Assembly: GCA_041397845.1 (NCBI GenBank)
Contig: JAWKVW010000007.1
Location: 1 to 64,000 of the forward strand
Reading direction: 5' to 3'
Length of the DNA: 64,000 nucleotides
Source of the DNA: JAKPQE01 sp041397845
Lineage (GTDB): Bacteria; Pseudomonadota; Alphaproteobacteria; Rhizobiales; JAKPQE01
A program made the position numbers and the translations under genes. The notes beneath the pieces are model-generated. The model did not search any database and was not told the origin of the DNA. It saw only the letters and a list, made by a program, of their open reading frames with translations. Shown one piece after another: positions 53,561 to 62,940 of this stretch; position 1 is the first letter of the stretch; every line of letters starts with the position of its first letter.

Positions 53561-53712
53561 CAGCTCACCCCGATGACCGCATCCTGACGAAATCCATTTA
53601 TATTCAGCGTCTTCCACGCCGGATACGAACGGTATTGCGTCCCGGACCATGGGTCAACAGGCGCAGTACAATTCGATGCAGTTTTCGAAAAAAGAGCCTT
53701 CCGCGGCGGCAA

Positions 53713-54690
53713 TTACCAGCGCAGCAGCACCGAACCCCAGGTGAAGCCGCCGCCCATCGCCTCGAGGAGCACGACATCGCCCTTCCTGATGCGGCCATCG
53801 CGGACGGCCGTGTCGAGGGCGAGCGGAATCGAAGCCGCCGAAGTATTGCCGTGGCGGTCGACGGTGACGACGGTCTTGTCGAGCGGGATGCCGAGCTTTT
53901 TGGCCGAGCCGTCGATGATGCGGCGGTTGGCCTGATGCGGCACGAACCAGTCGATATCGCCGGCGTTCATGCCGGTTGCGGCGAAGGCATCCTCGATGAC
54001 GTCGGTGATCATGCCGACGGCGTGGCGGAAGACTTCCTTGCCCTCCATGCGCAGATGGCCGACCGTGCGGGTCGAGGACGGGCCGCCGTCGACATAGAGC
54101 TTTTCCTTGTGCCGGCCGTCGGAGCGCAGGTGGCAGGTGAGGATGCCGCGATCGGCGGTCGTCCCCTCCTCCTCGCTCGCCTCGAGAATCACCGCGCCGG
54201 CACCGTCGCCGAAGAGCACGCAGGTGCCGCGATCTTCCCAGTCGAGAATGCGCGAGAAGGTCTCGGCGCCGATGACGAGGACGCGGCGGGCCTGACCGGC
54301 GCGAATGAAGTTGTCGGCCGTCGTCAGGGCGAAGACGAAGCCGGAGCAGACCGCCTGCAGATCGAAGGCGGCGCCGCGGGTGATGCCGAGGCCGGCCTGG
54401 ACGGCGCAGGCCGTCGCCGGGAAGGTGTTGTCCGGGGTCGAGGTCGCCAGCACGATGAGATCAATGTCATCGGCGGCGATGCCGGCGGACTCGATGGCCT
54501 TGCGGGCCGCGGCCAGCGCGAGATCGGAGGTGTACTCCTTCTCGGCGGCGACATGGCGCTCGCGAATGCCGGTGCGCTGCTGAATCCACTCGTCGGAGGT
54601 GTCGACCATCGCGGCGAGATCGAGGTTGGTCACGGTTCGGGCCGGCAGGTAGCTGCCGATGCCGCGCACGACAGATCGGATTACGGTCAC
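53713..54690 (-). CDS. fabH: 3-oxoacyl-ACP synthase III
   Basis: A 325-residue enzyme that condenses acetyl-CoA with malonyl-ACP to start fatty-acid synthesis. The catalytic triad is visible: cysteine in AAFDLQAVCSGFVFALTTAD, histidine in WFVPHQANRRIIDGSAKKLG and asparagine in VDRHGNTSAASIPLALD. It starts with GTG at 54690, overlapping the plsX stop as GTGA, with GGGGAAC upstream. It is the third gene of the DUF177-plsX-fabH run. Confidence 0.97.
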   Translation of the reverse strand: MTVIRSVVRGIGSYLPARTVTNLDLAAMVDTSDEWIQQRTGIRERHVAAEKEYTSDLALAAARKAIESAGIAADDIDLIVLATSTPDNTFPATACAVQAGLGITRGAAFDLQAVCSGFVFALTTADNFIRAGQARRVLVIGAETFSRILDWEDRGTCVLFGDGAGAVILEASEEEGTTADRGILTCHLRSDGRHKEKLYVDGGPSSTRTVGHLRMEGKEVFRHAVGMITDVIEDAFAATGMNAGDIDWFVPHQANRRIIDGSAKKLGIPLDKTVVTVDRHGNTSAASIPLALDTAVRDGRIRKGDVVLLEAMGGGFTWGSVLLRW

Positions 54691-55748
54691 TTGTTCCCCG
54701 CTTCGGAAGCCGCATCCGGTCGGAATCCGGCGCGGTGGTAGAGGCTCAGATCGGCTGCGATCTTGGCCTGCAGGTCGTTGCGAACCATGTCGAAGCCAAG
54801 ATCGACGGCGGCGGCAAAGCCTTCCGCGTCGGTGCCGCCATGGCTCTTGATGACGATGCCGTTGAGGCCGAGGAAGACGCCGCCATTGGCACGGCGCGGG
54901 TCCATCTTGGCCTTCAGGGCGGTAAAGGCAGTGCGCGCGAAGAGATAGCCGATGCGGGCCATCACGGTGCGCTCCATGGCGGCGCGCAGCAATGCCGCGA
55001 ACTGCTTGGCAGTGCCCTCGGCGGTCTTCAGGGCGATATTGCCGGCAAAGCCCTCGGTGACGACGACGTCGACGACGCCCTTGCCGATGTCGTCGCCCTC
55101 GACGAAGCCGCGATAATCAAGGCTCGGCAGATCGGCCTCGCGCAGGATGCGGCCGGCGGTGCGCACTTCCTCGAGGCCTTGACCTCCTCGACGCCGATGT
55201 TCAGCAGGCCGACGGTCGGGCGGTCGATATCGAACAGGGCGCGTCATGGCGCCGCCCATCATGGCGAAATCGATGAGCTGCTGGGCGTCGGCGCCGATCG
55301 TCGCGCCGAGATCGAGGGCCACCGATTCGCCGCGCAGGGTCGGCCAGATGCCGGCGATCGCCGGGCGCTCGATATTTGCCATGGTGCGCAGGCAGAATTT
55401 CGACATGGCCATCAGCGCGCCGGTGTTGCCGGCCGAGACGCAGACGTCAGCCTCGCCGGTCTTCACGGCCTCGATGGCGCGCCACATGCTGGACCGCCAG
55501 CGGCCCTGGCGCAGCGCCTGGCTCGGCTTGTCGTCCATGCGCACGGTGATGTCGCAATGGCGGAATTCGGAGGCGGCGGCAAGGCGCGGGTGCTTCTCCA
55601 GCACCGGCAGCACCACTTCCTCGTCGCCAAACAGGATGAAATGCACGCCCGGATGGCGCGTCAGCGCGATTTCCGCGCCGGGGATGACCATCTCCGGTCC
55701 GGCATCGCCACCCATGGCATCGATCGATATGGTGATCCGTTCCGCCAT
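54687..55748 (-). CDS. plsX: phosphate acyltransferase PlsX (internal compensated deletions)
   Basis: A 353-residue enzyme making acyl-phosphate from acyl-ACP for phospholipid synthesis. Conserved: ITISIDAMGGDAGPEMVIPG, DVCVSAGNTGALMAMSKFCL, RTAGRILREADLPSLDYRGF, VDVVVTEGFAGNIALKTAEG, GGVFLGLNGIVIKSHGGTDA. Between 55175 and 55250 two bases and then one base are missing, so about 20 residues after MGGAM are read in the wrong frame. The correct reading would be RALFDIDRPTVGLLNIGVEE. The total is a multiple of three, and the gene appears intact. The start MAERITISIDAMGG at 55748 fits the family. Confidence 0.94.
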   Translation of the reverse strand: MAERITISIDAMGGDAGPEMVIPGAEIALTRHPGVHFILFGDEEVVLPVLEKHPRLAAASEFRHCDITVRMDDKPSQALRQGRWRSSMWRAIEAVKTGEADVCVSAGNTGALMAMSKFCLRTMANIERPAIAGIWPTLRGESVALDLGATIGADAQQLIDFAMMGGAMTRPVRYRPPDRRPAEHRRRGGQGLEEVRTAGRILREADLPSLDYRGFVEGDDIGKGVVDVVVTEGFAGNIALKTAEGTAKQFAALLRAAMERTVMARIGYLFARTAFTALKAKMDPRRANGGVFLGLNGIVIKSHGGTDAEGFAAAVDLGFDMVRNDLQAKIAADLSLYHRAGFRPDAASEAGNK

Positions 55749-55894
55749 GCCGCCTGCCGGTACGCCTCCCTTCGAGGTCTTGTTGCATCTCCCGGCGGCA
55801 AGCATCGCCCGCGCGTCGGGGTGACGTGAAATCGCGTGGAAGATACCCGTTTCGGCCGTCCAGACAACCGGAATCTTGCCGCGCCGGCGCGCGC

Positions 55895-56455
55895 CTAGTG
55901 CGTTTCGCCGCCGGATTTCGGCTTCAGGCCAGCGAGCACGGCGAATGGAGACTCGGCCGGCTCCTCTTCCTCGACCTCGTCCTCGATGACATCGACAAAC
56001 TCGAGGCCGGGCTTGCGCGGATAGGGATTGAGGCCGAGCGCCAGATGCTCGGCGATGAGTTCGCCAAGATCGACGGACTTGCCGGCGAACGGCTCGGGCG
56101 GGTCGGTCTCGTCGTGATAGATGTCGAGCTCGGGCGACGGCTTCGGCAGACCGCCCTCGCCTTCGGGCAGGAAGCGCGCCTCGATTTCCTCATGCAGCGT
56201 CTCGGGCACCGGCTCGAGGGTGACGCCGCAGGCCTGCGTCACCTCGGCATCGAGGCTGCCGACGGCCTTGAGGCCGCTGCGGCGCCATCTCGTGACGGCA
56301 AGCGACGCGGTCAGCTTCTCTATCGACAGAATGCCGAGATCGGCGGCAAGCGCGGCGCGCTCCCCGGGGCCGGCATTGATGTTGAGCGTCGTCCCGGTCG
56401 GCGTCAGGGTGCCGACATCGACGGGGCGGGAAAGCGGCGGGCGGCTGGTGGTCAT
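55895..56455 (-). CDS. YceD/DUF177-family protein
   Basis: A 186-residue protein of the DUF177 family, whose E. coli and plant members affect 23S rRNA processing and ribosome assembly. Conserved are the cysteine region VTQACGVTLEPVPETLHEEI and DLGELIAEHLALGLNPYPRK, plus an acidic C-terminal segment (EDEVEEEEPAES). rpmF, its usual partner in other phyla, is not adjacent; instead plsX follows. It overlaps the chaperone gene by four bases (ATGA). Confidence 0.88.
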   Translation of the reverse strand: MTTSRPPLSRPVDVGTLTPTGTTLNINAGPGERAALAADLGILSIEKLTASLAVTRWRRSGLKAVGSLDAEVTQACGVTLEPVPETLHEEIEARFLPEGEGGLPKPSPELDIYHDETDPPEPFAGKSVDLGELIAEHLALGLNPYPRKPGLEFVDVIEDEVEEEEPAESPFAVLAGLKPKSGGETH

Positions 56456-57015
56456 GAGGTCGGCCTTGCCGTTTGGGGCTGGAAGTCTTCCGGCGCGGGG
56501 AAAGAAAGCCGGCCGGCGAGCACGTCGGCGAGCGGGATCGTCGCGAGATGGGCGGCGACGGCGCGGCTGTAGCTGGCGAGCGCCGCCTCTTCCGCGCCGC
56601 TGCCATGGCCGCCAAGGACGTTGCGGCCGATCGCGGCGGCAAGCGCGGCCTCGTCGCCGGCATCGAGCGCGGCGTCATAGGCGGCGGTGCGGCCGTAAAA
56701 GCCCTCGGCCATCTTCTTGATGCGCTTGGGGACCGCCAGATCGCCGACGCCAAGCTCGCGCAGGGAGTCATCCATGTCGGCAAAGAAGATGTCGAACACG
56801 GCCTGGCCGCGCGCGGACGCCTCCTCGCCCTCCCCCTTCAAGCGATAAAGGGCGAGGAAAACGTGCAGAACGAGGAGATCGAAGCGGCCCTCGACCGTGT
56901 CGGCAACGCCGAAACTCGTGTAGAATGCCGGCTCACGGGCCTGACCGACGAGCTGGACGTAGATCTCGCGGGCGGCCGCGTCGAGTGTTTTGCGGCGGAA
57001 CAGACGGGCGAACAT
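56452..57015 (-). CDS. ubiquinol-cytochrome c chaperone family protein (CBP3-like)
   Basis: A 187-residue relative of mitochondrial CBP3/UQCC1, which helps assemble cytochrome b of the bc1 complex. Conserved: AAREIYVQLVGQAREPAFYT, GRFDLLVLHVFLALYRLKGE, QAVFDIFFADMDDSLRELGV, VPKRIKKMAEGFYGRTAAYD. It heads the leftward operon into DUF177 and plsX and is divergent from bamE. Confidence 0.9.
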   Translation of the reverse strand: MFARLFRRKTLDAAAREIYVQLVGQAREPAFYTSFGVADTVEGRFDLLVLHVFLALYRLKGEGEEASARGQAVFDIFFADMDDSLRELGVGDLAVPKRIKKMAEGFYGRTAAYDAALDAGDEAALAAAIGRNVLGGHGSGAEEAALASYSRAVAAHLATIPLADVLAGRLSFPAPEDFQPQTARPTS

Positions 57016-57273
57016 ATTGCTGCCGGAATGCTGGTGTTCTCGGGAACCACGTCTGGCGTGGCGGGGCTGGTCTTGTCACCTATCGCAGGATCGGGCAAAA
57101 GCCAAGCAGCGGCACGGCGCAACGGGCCGGTGGACACCGGCGGCGGCGCAAGGAAACTGAAAGACTTGTCGCCGAAGGTGCGCGGCAGGGGACCGCCGCC
57201 CGAAGGGGCGGAGCGAGCAAGGGGAACCGGAGACCGGCTGGGCCGGCCGCCGGCACGAGGAGACCGACAAGTC

Positions 57274-57759
57274 ATGCGTCATTCGGATTCGAAACCCGCT
57301 CATGCCGGCCGCAGCGGCCGGGCGCGCGCCGCCGGCGCGGCGCTGGCACTCGGGGCCGTCATCGCCCTTGCGGGCTGCGTCACCAGCGAGACGCAGCAGC
57401 ACGGCTATGTCGTTTCCGAGAACTCGCTTGAGCAGGTGCCGGTCGGATCGAGCCGCGAGCAGGTCATCATCGTGCTCGGCTCGCCGTCGACGACGGCGAC
57501 GATCGGCAACGAGATTTTCTACTACATCTCGCAGAAGCGGGTGCGCAACGCGGCCTTCATGAACGCGAAGGTCGTCGACCAGCGCGTCGTCGCGGTCTAT
57601 TTCGACAAGGACAGCCGGGTCGAGCGGATCGCCGACTACGGCCTCAAGGACGGCAAGGTGTTCGACTTCATCAGCCGGCAGACGGCGACGTCCGGCAAGG
57701 ATCTCAACTTCCTGTCGCAGATCCTGCAGGGCCTCGGCCGCGGCACGCCGTTCAGTTGA
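57274..57759 (+). CDS. bamE: outer-membrane assembly lipoprotein BamE/SmpA
   Basis: A 161-residue lipoprotein of the beta-barrel assembly machine. The signal ends in the lipobox ALAGC (ALGAVIALAGCVTSE). The SmpA/OmlA fold has HGYVVSENSLEQVPVGSSRE, VIIVLGSPSTTATIGNEIFY and VVDQRVVAVYFDKDSRVERI. Its place next to the cytochrome chaperone gene is conserved in Hyphomicrobiales. GAGGAG lies upstream. The 258 bases on its left hold the divergent promoters. Confidence 0.92.
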   Translation: MRHSDSKPAHAGRSGRARAAGAALALGAVIALAGCVTSETQQHGYVVSENSLEQVPVGSSREQVIIVLGSPSTTATIGNEIFYYISQKRVRNAAFMNAKVVDQRVVAVYFDKDSRVERIADYGLKDGKVFDFISRQTATSGKDLNFLSQILQGLGRGTPFS

Positions 57760-57927
57760 TCGCAGCCGGCATCGCGGGAATTCGGGACGGCGTCCGCATG
57801 CGGGCGCCGTTCGTCGTTTCAGCGGCCTCACCCCTCCCCGGTTTCCCGGCCTTCCAACCGGGGCACCACCGAACCGGCCCTCCGGCTTGCATGAAGGGGT
57901 GGACGAGTTCACAGACGGGAGGCGTTC

Positions 57928-58368
57928 ATGCCCATCCTCGACCGGCGCGGCTTCCTCATCGGCGCTGCCGCGCTTGCGCTCATGCCCGGACAGGCTATTG
58001 CGCGCGCCTATACGCCGCCGCGCGGCTCGGCCGAGCGCAAGGCCATCCTCGACACGCTGCGGCCCCGGGTCGAACGGGAGATCGGCGCGCCGGTGGAGTT
58101 CGTCGTCTCGACGATCCGGGTCGATGGCGACTGGGCCTTCGTCAGCGTCACGCCGCAGCGGCCCGGCGGCCAGCCGATTGACTGGACGCGGACCAGGTAT
58201 GCCGATGCCTGGCGGTCGGACTTCATGAGCGACGTCATCCAGGCGCTGTTCCAGCGGCGCGGCCGGGGCTGGAAGATCGTCGAATTCGCGTTCGGGCCGA
58301 CCGACGTTCCCTGGGTCATGTGGACGACGAAATACGGCCTTCCCGAAGCCTTCTTCATGGGCGGGTGA
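57928..58368 (+). CDS. small Tat-exported protein of unknown function
   Basis: A 146-residue protein with a twin-arginine signal (LDRRGFLIGAAALALMPGQA, cut near AIARA). The mature part carries FVVSTIRVDGDWAFVSVTPQ and GWKIVEFAFGPTDVPWVMWT, a compact alpha/beta pattern without a family I know. Export in folded form suggests a cofactor or tight folding. GACGGGAGGC precedes the ATG. A strong terminator separates it from hppA. Confidence 0.7.
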   Translation: MPILDRRGFLIGAAALALMPGQAIARAYTPPRGSAERKAILDTLRPRVEREIGAPVEFVVSTIRVDGDWAFVSVTPQRPGGQPIDWTRTRYADAWRSDFMSDVIQALFQRRGRGWKIVEFAFGPTDVPWVMWTTKYGLPEAFFMGG

Positions 58369-58386
58369 GCGCCCCCAACAGAAAAA

Positions 58387-58408
58387 CCCCGCGGCCGAGG
58401 CCGCGGGG
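58387..58408. terminator. bidirectional terminator between convergent genes
   Basis: CCCCGCGGCC (58387-58396) pairs perfectly with GGCCGCGGGG (58399-58408). On the minus strand five T follow, so it is mainly the hppA terminator. Confidence 0.8.
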
Positions 58409-58434
58409 CTTGTTGTCGTGTCGTCGTTTCCGGC

Positions 58435-60567
58435 TCAGTGCGCGAGGATCGCGAGCAGCAGCAGGGCGACGATGTTGGTGATCTTGATCATCGGGTTGAC
58501 GGCCGGGCCGGCGGTGTCCTTGTAGGGATCGCCGACGGTGTCGCCGGTCACCGACGCCTTGTGGGCCTCGGAACCCTTCATGTGGCGCACGCCGTCCTTG
58601 TCGACGAAGCCATCCTCGAAGGACTTCTTGGCGTTGTCCCAGGCGCCGCCGCCGGCCGTCATGGAGACGGCGACGAAGAGGCCGGTGACGATGACGCCGA
58701 GCAGCATCGCGCCGACGGCCGAGAACGCCTCGGACTTGCCGGCGATGGCATAGACCACGAAGAAGACGACGATCGGCGAGAGCACCGGCAGGAGCGACGG
58801 GATGACCATCTCCTTGATCGCGGCGCGGGTCAGCATGTCGACGGCGCGGCCGTAGTCCGGACGCTCGGTGCCGGCCATGATGCCCGGCTTCTCGCGGAAC
58901 TGGCGACGCACTTCCTCGACGACGGCGCCACCGGCGCGGCCGACGGCGGTCATGCCCATGCCGCCGAACAGGTACGGCAGCAGGCCGCCGAACAGCAGGC
59001 CGACGACGACATACGGGTTCGACAGCGAGAAGTTGACGGAGACGCCTTCAAAGAAGGAGCCCGGCGCCGCGTTCCTGGCGAAGAACTCGAGGTCCGAGGT
59101 ATAGGCGGCAAAGAGCACCAGCGCGCCGAGGCCGGCGGAACCGATGGCATAGCCCTTGGTCACGGCCTTGGTGGTGTTGCCGACGGCGTCGAGAGCGTCG
59201 GTGGTGACGCGCACTTCCTTCGGCAGGTCGGACATTTCGGCGATGCCGCCGGCGTTGTCGGTGACCGGGCCGAAGGCGTCGAGGGCGACGACCATGCCGG
59301 CAAGGGCAAGCATCGTCGTCACCGCGATGGCGATGCCGAAGAGGCCGGCCAGCTTGAAGGCGATGATGATGCCCGCGATGATGATGATCGCCGGCAGCGC
59401 CGTCGCCTCGAGCGAGACCGCAAGGCCCTGGATGACGTTGGTGCCGTGACCGGTGACCGACGCCTGGGCGATCGAGCGGACGGGACGGAAGCCGACGCCG
59501 GTGTAGTACTCGGTCACCCAGATGATGAGGCCGGTGACGCCGAGACCGACGAGGCCGCAATAGAACAGGTGCCGGCCGGTGAAGCTGAGGCCGCTGCCGG
59601 TGGTGAACTCGGTCGAGGCGCCGAGCCAGCCCCAGACGATCGCAAAGAGGGCGATGGCGGAGAGCACGGCGGTGGCGATGAAGCCCTTGTAGAGGGCGCC
59701 CATGATCGAGTTGTTGGCACCGAGCTTGACGAAGAAGGTGCCGATGATCGAGGTGATGACGCAGCTCGCGCCGATCGCCAGCGGGAACACCATCAGATTG
59801 ACGGCGGCATCGCCGGCAAAAAAGATCGAGGCGAGAACCATCGTGGCGACGACGGTCACCGCGTAGGTCTCGAACAGGTCGGCGGCCATGCCGGCGCAGT
59901 CGCCGACGTTGTCACCGACGTTGTCGGCGATGGTTGCCGGGTTGCGCGGATCGTCTTCCGGAATACCGGCCTCGACCTTGCCGACGAGGTCGCCGCCGAC
60001 GTCCGCACCCTTGGTGAAGATGCCGCCGCCGAGACGGGCGAAGATCGAGATCAGCGAGGCGCCGAAGCCGAGGGCGACGAGCGCGTCGATGACGGCGCGG
60101 TCGGTCGGGTTCATGCCGAGGACGGTGGTCAGCACCGTGAAGTACACCGCGACACCGAGGAGGGCGAGGCCGGCAACGAGCAGGCCGGTGATCGCGCCCG
60201 ACTTGAAGGCGATCTCGAGGCCGGCGCCGAGCGACTGGGAAGCCGCCTGGGCGGTACGAACGTTGGCGCGCACGGAGACGAGCATGCCGATAAAGCCGGC
60301 AGCGCCGGACAGGATGGCGCCGATGGCAAAGCCGATCGCGGCCAGACCGCCGAGCAGATACCAAGCGGCCGCGAACACGACGACGCCGACGACGGCGATG
60401 GTGGTGTACTGGCGCGTCAGATAAGCCATTGCACCTTCACGGATCGCGGCGGCAATTTCCTGCATCCGCGCGTTGCCGGCATCGGCCGCCATCACCGACC
60501 GGCTGGCCCAAACGCCATACACGATCGACAGCAACCCGCAGGCGATGATCACCCAGAGTGTGTTCAT
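58435..60567 (-). CDS. hppA: proton-pumping membrane pyrophosphatase, K+-independent type
   Basis: A 710-residue, about sixteen-helix pump that uses pyrophosphate hydrolysis to move protons out of the cytoplasm. The pyrophosphate-binding motifs are DVGGDLVGKVEAGIPEDDPR with NPATIADNVGDNVGDCAGMA, and DAFGPVTDNAGGIAEMSDLP. The lysine in VGNTTKAVTKGYAIGSAGLG replaces the alanine of K+-dependent enzymes and predicts independence from potassium. C-terminal GDTVGDPYKDTAGPAVNPMI is conserved. The frame is intact. Monocistronic with a terminator. Confidence 0.96.
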   Translation of the reverse strand: MNTLWVIIACGLLSIVYGVWASRSVMAADAGNARMQEIAAAIREGAMAYLTRQYTTIAVVGVVVFAAAWYLLGGLAAIGFAIGAILSGAAGFIGMLVSVRANVRTAQAASQSLGAGLEIAFKSGAITGLLVAGLALLGVAVYFTVLTTVLGMNPTDRAVIDALVALGFGASLISIFARLGGGIFTKGADVGGDLVGKVEAGIPEDDPRNPATIADNVGDNVGDCAGMAADLFETYAVTVVATMVLASIFFAGDAAVNLMVFPLAIGASCVITSIIGTFFVKLGANNSIMGALYKGFIATAVLSAIALFAIVWGWLGASTEFTTGSGLSFTGRHLFYCGLVGLGVTGLIIWVTEYYTGVGFRPVRSIAQASVTGHGTNVIQGLAVSLEATALPAIIIIAGIIIAFKLAGLFGIAIAVTTMLALAGMVVALDAFGPVTDNAGGIAEMSDLPKEVRVTTDALDAVGNTTKAVTKGYAIGSAGLGALVLFAAYTSDLEFFARNAAPGSFFEGVSVNFSLSNPYVVVGLLFGGLLPYLFGGMGMTAVGRAGGAVVEEVRRQFREKPGIMAGTERPDYGRAVDMLTRAAIKEMVIPSLLPVLSPIVVFFVVYAIAGKSEAFSAVGAMLLGVIVTGLFVAVSMTAGGGAWDNAKKSFEDGFVDKDGVRHMKGSEAHKASVTGDTVGDPYKDTAGPAVNPMIKITNIVALLLLAILAH

Positions 60568-60752
60568 GAGATCTGTTCCTGTTGCCCCATCTGTCCCAAA
60601 AAGATGCCTCTACGCCGGCGCCTGGACATGATTGCGCGCGGCAGACCGGATTTATGTTTTTGTGGCATCCCCCCCGGCTGCAGGGATTGTTGCCAAAGAA
60701 GGGCGGCCCATGCAACTGCGCAAAAGGGCGTCATTCACTGCCCAAACAGCAC

Positions 60753-61967
60753 TCAGCGCGTCCGCAGCCGGCGCATGCGGCGGCGCACATCAAGCCAGAC
60801 GAGCATTGCAAAGCAGGCGCCGGTGAACGGAAACAGCATCCAGTTGATGGCTTCCCAGCCGGACGAATCGAGCAGCTTGCCCGAGGAAACCGACGCCAGG
60901 GCGACAAAGGCGAAGACGAGGAAGTCGTTGGTGCCCTGCACCTTGTTGCGCTCCTCGGGCCGATAGCAGTCGGTCACCATCGTGGTGGCGCCGACGAAGC
61001 CGAAGTTCCAGCCGACGCCGAGAAGGATGAGCGCCGTCCAGAAATGCATCAGCTCGACGCCCATCAGGGCGACGACGCCGCAGCCGGCAAGCAGCACAAG
61101 TCCCGCCATTACAACGGCTTCCTTGCCGAAGCGGGAAATCAGGTGGCCGGTGAAGAAACTCGGGCCGAACATGGCGATGACATGCCACTGGATCGCCAGG
61201 GCGGCGTCGCCGACGGTGTGGTCGCAGCCGACCATGGCGAGAGGGGCGCCGGTCATGACGAGATTCATCAGGGCGTAGCTGGTGATGCCGCAGATGACGG
61301 CGACGATGAAGCGCGGCTGGCGCATGATCGTCAGCAGCGGCCGGCCGGTGCCGGTTTCGGCGATCGGGCGCGGCGGCGGGATGCGCACGAAACTCAGCAC
61401 CAGCATGGCCAGAAAGGCGACCGATGCCTGCACTGCAAAAGCGCCGGCGAAAGCAATCGGTGCAAAAAGGTCGCGGGTATAGATGACGAGCTGTGGGCCG
61501 ATGACGCCGGCCGCGACGCCGCCCGCCAGCACCCAGGAGATCGCCTTGCCGCGAAATGCGTCCGAGGCGGTGTCGGCGGCGGCATAGCGATAGAGCTGGA
61601 CGAAGGCGGCATAGCAGCCGGCAAGGAAAGTGCCGAGGGCGAAGAGCCAGAAATCGGCAATCATGATGGCGCGCATCGCCGTCAGGCCGGCGACGATGCC
61701 GAGCAGCGAGCCGATCATGAAGCCGGCGCGGCGGCCGATGCGGCGGGTCAGCATCGAGGCGGGAATGGTCGTTGCCGCCGTGCCGAGCACGAAGCAGGTG
61801 ATCGGCAGGGTCGAGAGCGCCTTGTTCTCGGCAAGCCAGTGGCCGACGAGGCCGCCAAGGGCGAATGTGACGGTGCTGTTGGCGCCGCCGAGCGCCTGGG
61901 CGACGGCGAGGATCAGCGCGTTGCGACGGGCGAGCCGATCGTCGACGACGTGCTCAGAAGTGCTCAT
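60753..61967 (-). CDS. major facilitator superfamily transporter
   Basis: A 404-residue, twelve-helix transporter. It starts MSTSEHVVDDRLARRNALIL and has the loop-2 motif SMLTRRIGRRAGFMIGSLLG; other helices are NSTVTFALGGLVGHWLAENK, AISWVLAGGVAAGVIGPQLV and ALMNLVMTGAPLAMVGC. The substrate is unknown. The start codon lies 14 bases inside the end of thiL, so the two are translationally close. The charged C-terminus ends RRRMRRLRTR. Confidence 0.88.
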   Translation of the reverse strand: MSTSEHVVDDRLARRNALILAVAQALGGANSTVTFALGGLVGHWLAENKALSTLPITCFVLGTAATTIPASMLTRRIGRRAGFMIGSLLGIVAGLTAMRAIMIADFWLFALGTFLAGCYAAFVQLYRYAAADTASDAFRGKAISWVLAGGVAAGVIGPQLVIYTRDLFAPIAFAGAFAVQASVAFLAMLVLSFVRIPPPRPIAETGTGRPLLTIMRQPRFIVAVICGITSYALMNLVMTGAPLAMVGCDHTVGDAALAIQWHVIAMFGPSFFTGHLISRFGKEAVVMAGLVLLAGCGVVALMGVELMHFWTALILLGVGWNFGFVGATTMVTDCYRPEERNKVQGTNDFLVFAFVALASVSSGKLLDSSGWEAINWMLFPFTGACFAMLVWLDVRRRMRRLRTR

Positions 61968-62940
61968 ATCCACGCCTTTCCAGCGAGATTTCCCGGCCAC
62001 TCTCGTCGACGAGCCGGACAGTGCCCTGCCTCCCGTCGAGGACGCCGATGTCGACGACGGGGACGCCGGCAAGGGCAGCGGCTTCGGCGAAGGCATCGGC
62101 CGATGCCGGATCGACGGCTGCGACGATCTCGTAGTCATCGCCGCCATCGATGACGGTCGCCAGCAATTCGCCGCGCGCCGCGAGTAGCGCCCGCGCGCCG
62201 GGCGAAAGCGGCACACGGTCGGCATTGAGCCTGGCGCCGAGCCCGGCGGCGCGGCAGAGCTTGCCGATATCGGTGACGAGGCCGTCGGAGACATCGATGC
62301 CGGCGCGGGCATGGGCGCGCAGGGCCGGACCAAGCGCGAGGCGCGGTCGCGGCAGCAGATAGCGACCGACGAGATACTGCGCCTCGCCGGCCGAAACATC
62401 CCCGGCAAGCTCCGGATTCAGCCGGAGCGCAAGACCGAGTGCGGCGTCGCCGATGGTCCCGCTGACGAACAGGCGATCGCCCGGCCGGGCGGCGGCACGG
62501 CGCAGCGCCCGGCCCGCTGCGACCTCGCCAAGGGCGGTGATCGAGAGCGTCAGCGGCCCGTCCGTCGCGATGGTGTCGCCGCCAAGCAGCGGCACGGCGA
62601 ACTCGGCTTGATCAGCGGCAAGGCCGGCGGAGAAGGCCGACAGCCAGCTCTCCGTCCAGTCGCGCGGCAGGGCGATGGTGAGAAGATAGCCGCGCGGCGT
62701 CGCGCCCTTGGCGGCAAGGTCGGAGAGATTGACGCGCAGGGCCTTGCGGGCGACGAGGTCGGCCGGATCGTCGGCGAAGAAATGGACGCCGGCGGCGAGC
62801 GCATCGGCAGTCACGACGAGATCGTTGCCCGGCGCGGGCGTGAAAACGGCGGTGTCGTCGAGAAGTCCGAGCGCGGCGGCGTCGGTGGCGAGCGGCGCGA
62901 AGAAGCGATCGATCAGCGCCACCTCGCCGGGGCGGGTCAT
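61954..62940 (-). CDS. thiL: thiamine-monophosphate kinase
   Basis: A 328-residue enzyme that phosphorylates thiamine monophosphate to the active diphosphate. Conserved: LLDDTAVFTPAPGNDLVVTA, DDPADLVARKALRVNLSDLA, AVPLLGGDTIATDGPLTLSI, GIDVSDGLVTDIGKLCRAAG and VIDGGDDYEIVAAVDP. The start ATG at 62940 overlaps the nusB stop (ATGA). It belongs to the ribH-nusB-thiL unit. Confidence 0.95.
   Translation of the reverse strand: MTRPGEVALIDRFFAPLATDAAALGLLDDTAVFTPAPGNDLVVTADALAAGVHFFADDPADLVARKALRVNLSDLAAKGATPRGYLLTIALPRDWTESWLSAFSAGLAADQAEFAVPLLGGDTIATDGPLTLSITALGEVAAGRALRRAAARPGDRLFVSGTIGDAALGLALRLNPELAGDVSAGEAQYLVGRYLLPRPRLALGPALRAHARAGIDVSDGLVTDIGKLCRAAGLGARLNADRVPLSPGARALLAARGELLATVIDGGDDYEIVAAVDPASADAFAEAAALAGVPVVDIGVLDGRQGTVRLVDESGREISLERRGYEHF

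Noticed and set aside
58438..60966. An 842-codon open frame opposite hppA
   Set aside because: It is the mirror of a GC-rich, strongly conserved gene; the residues are Asp/Gly/Arg/His-rich as in antisense frames of such genes, and there is no ribosome binding site.
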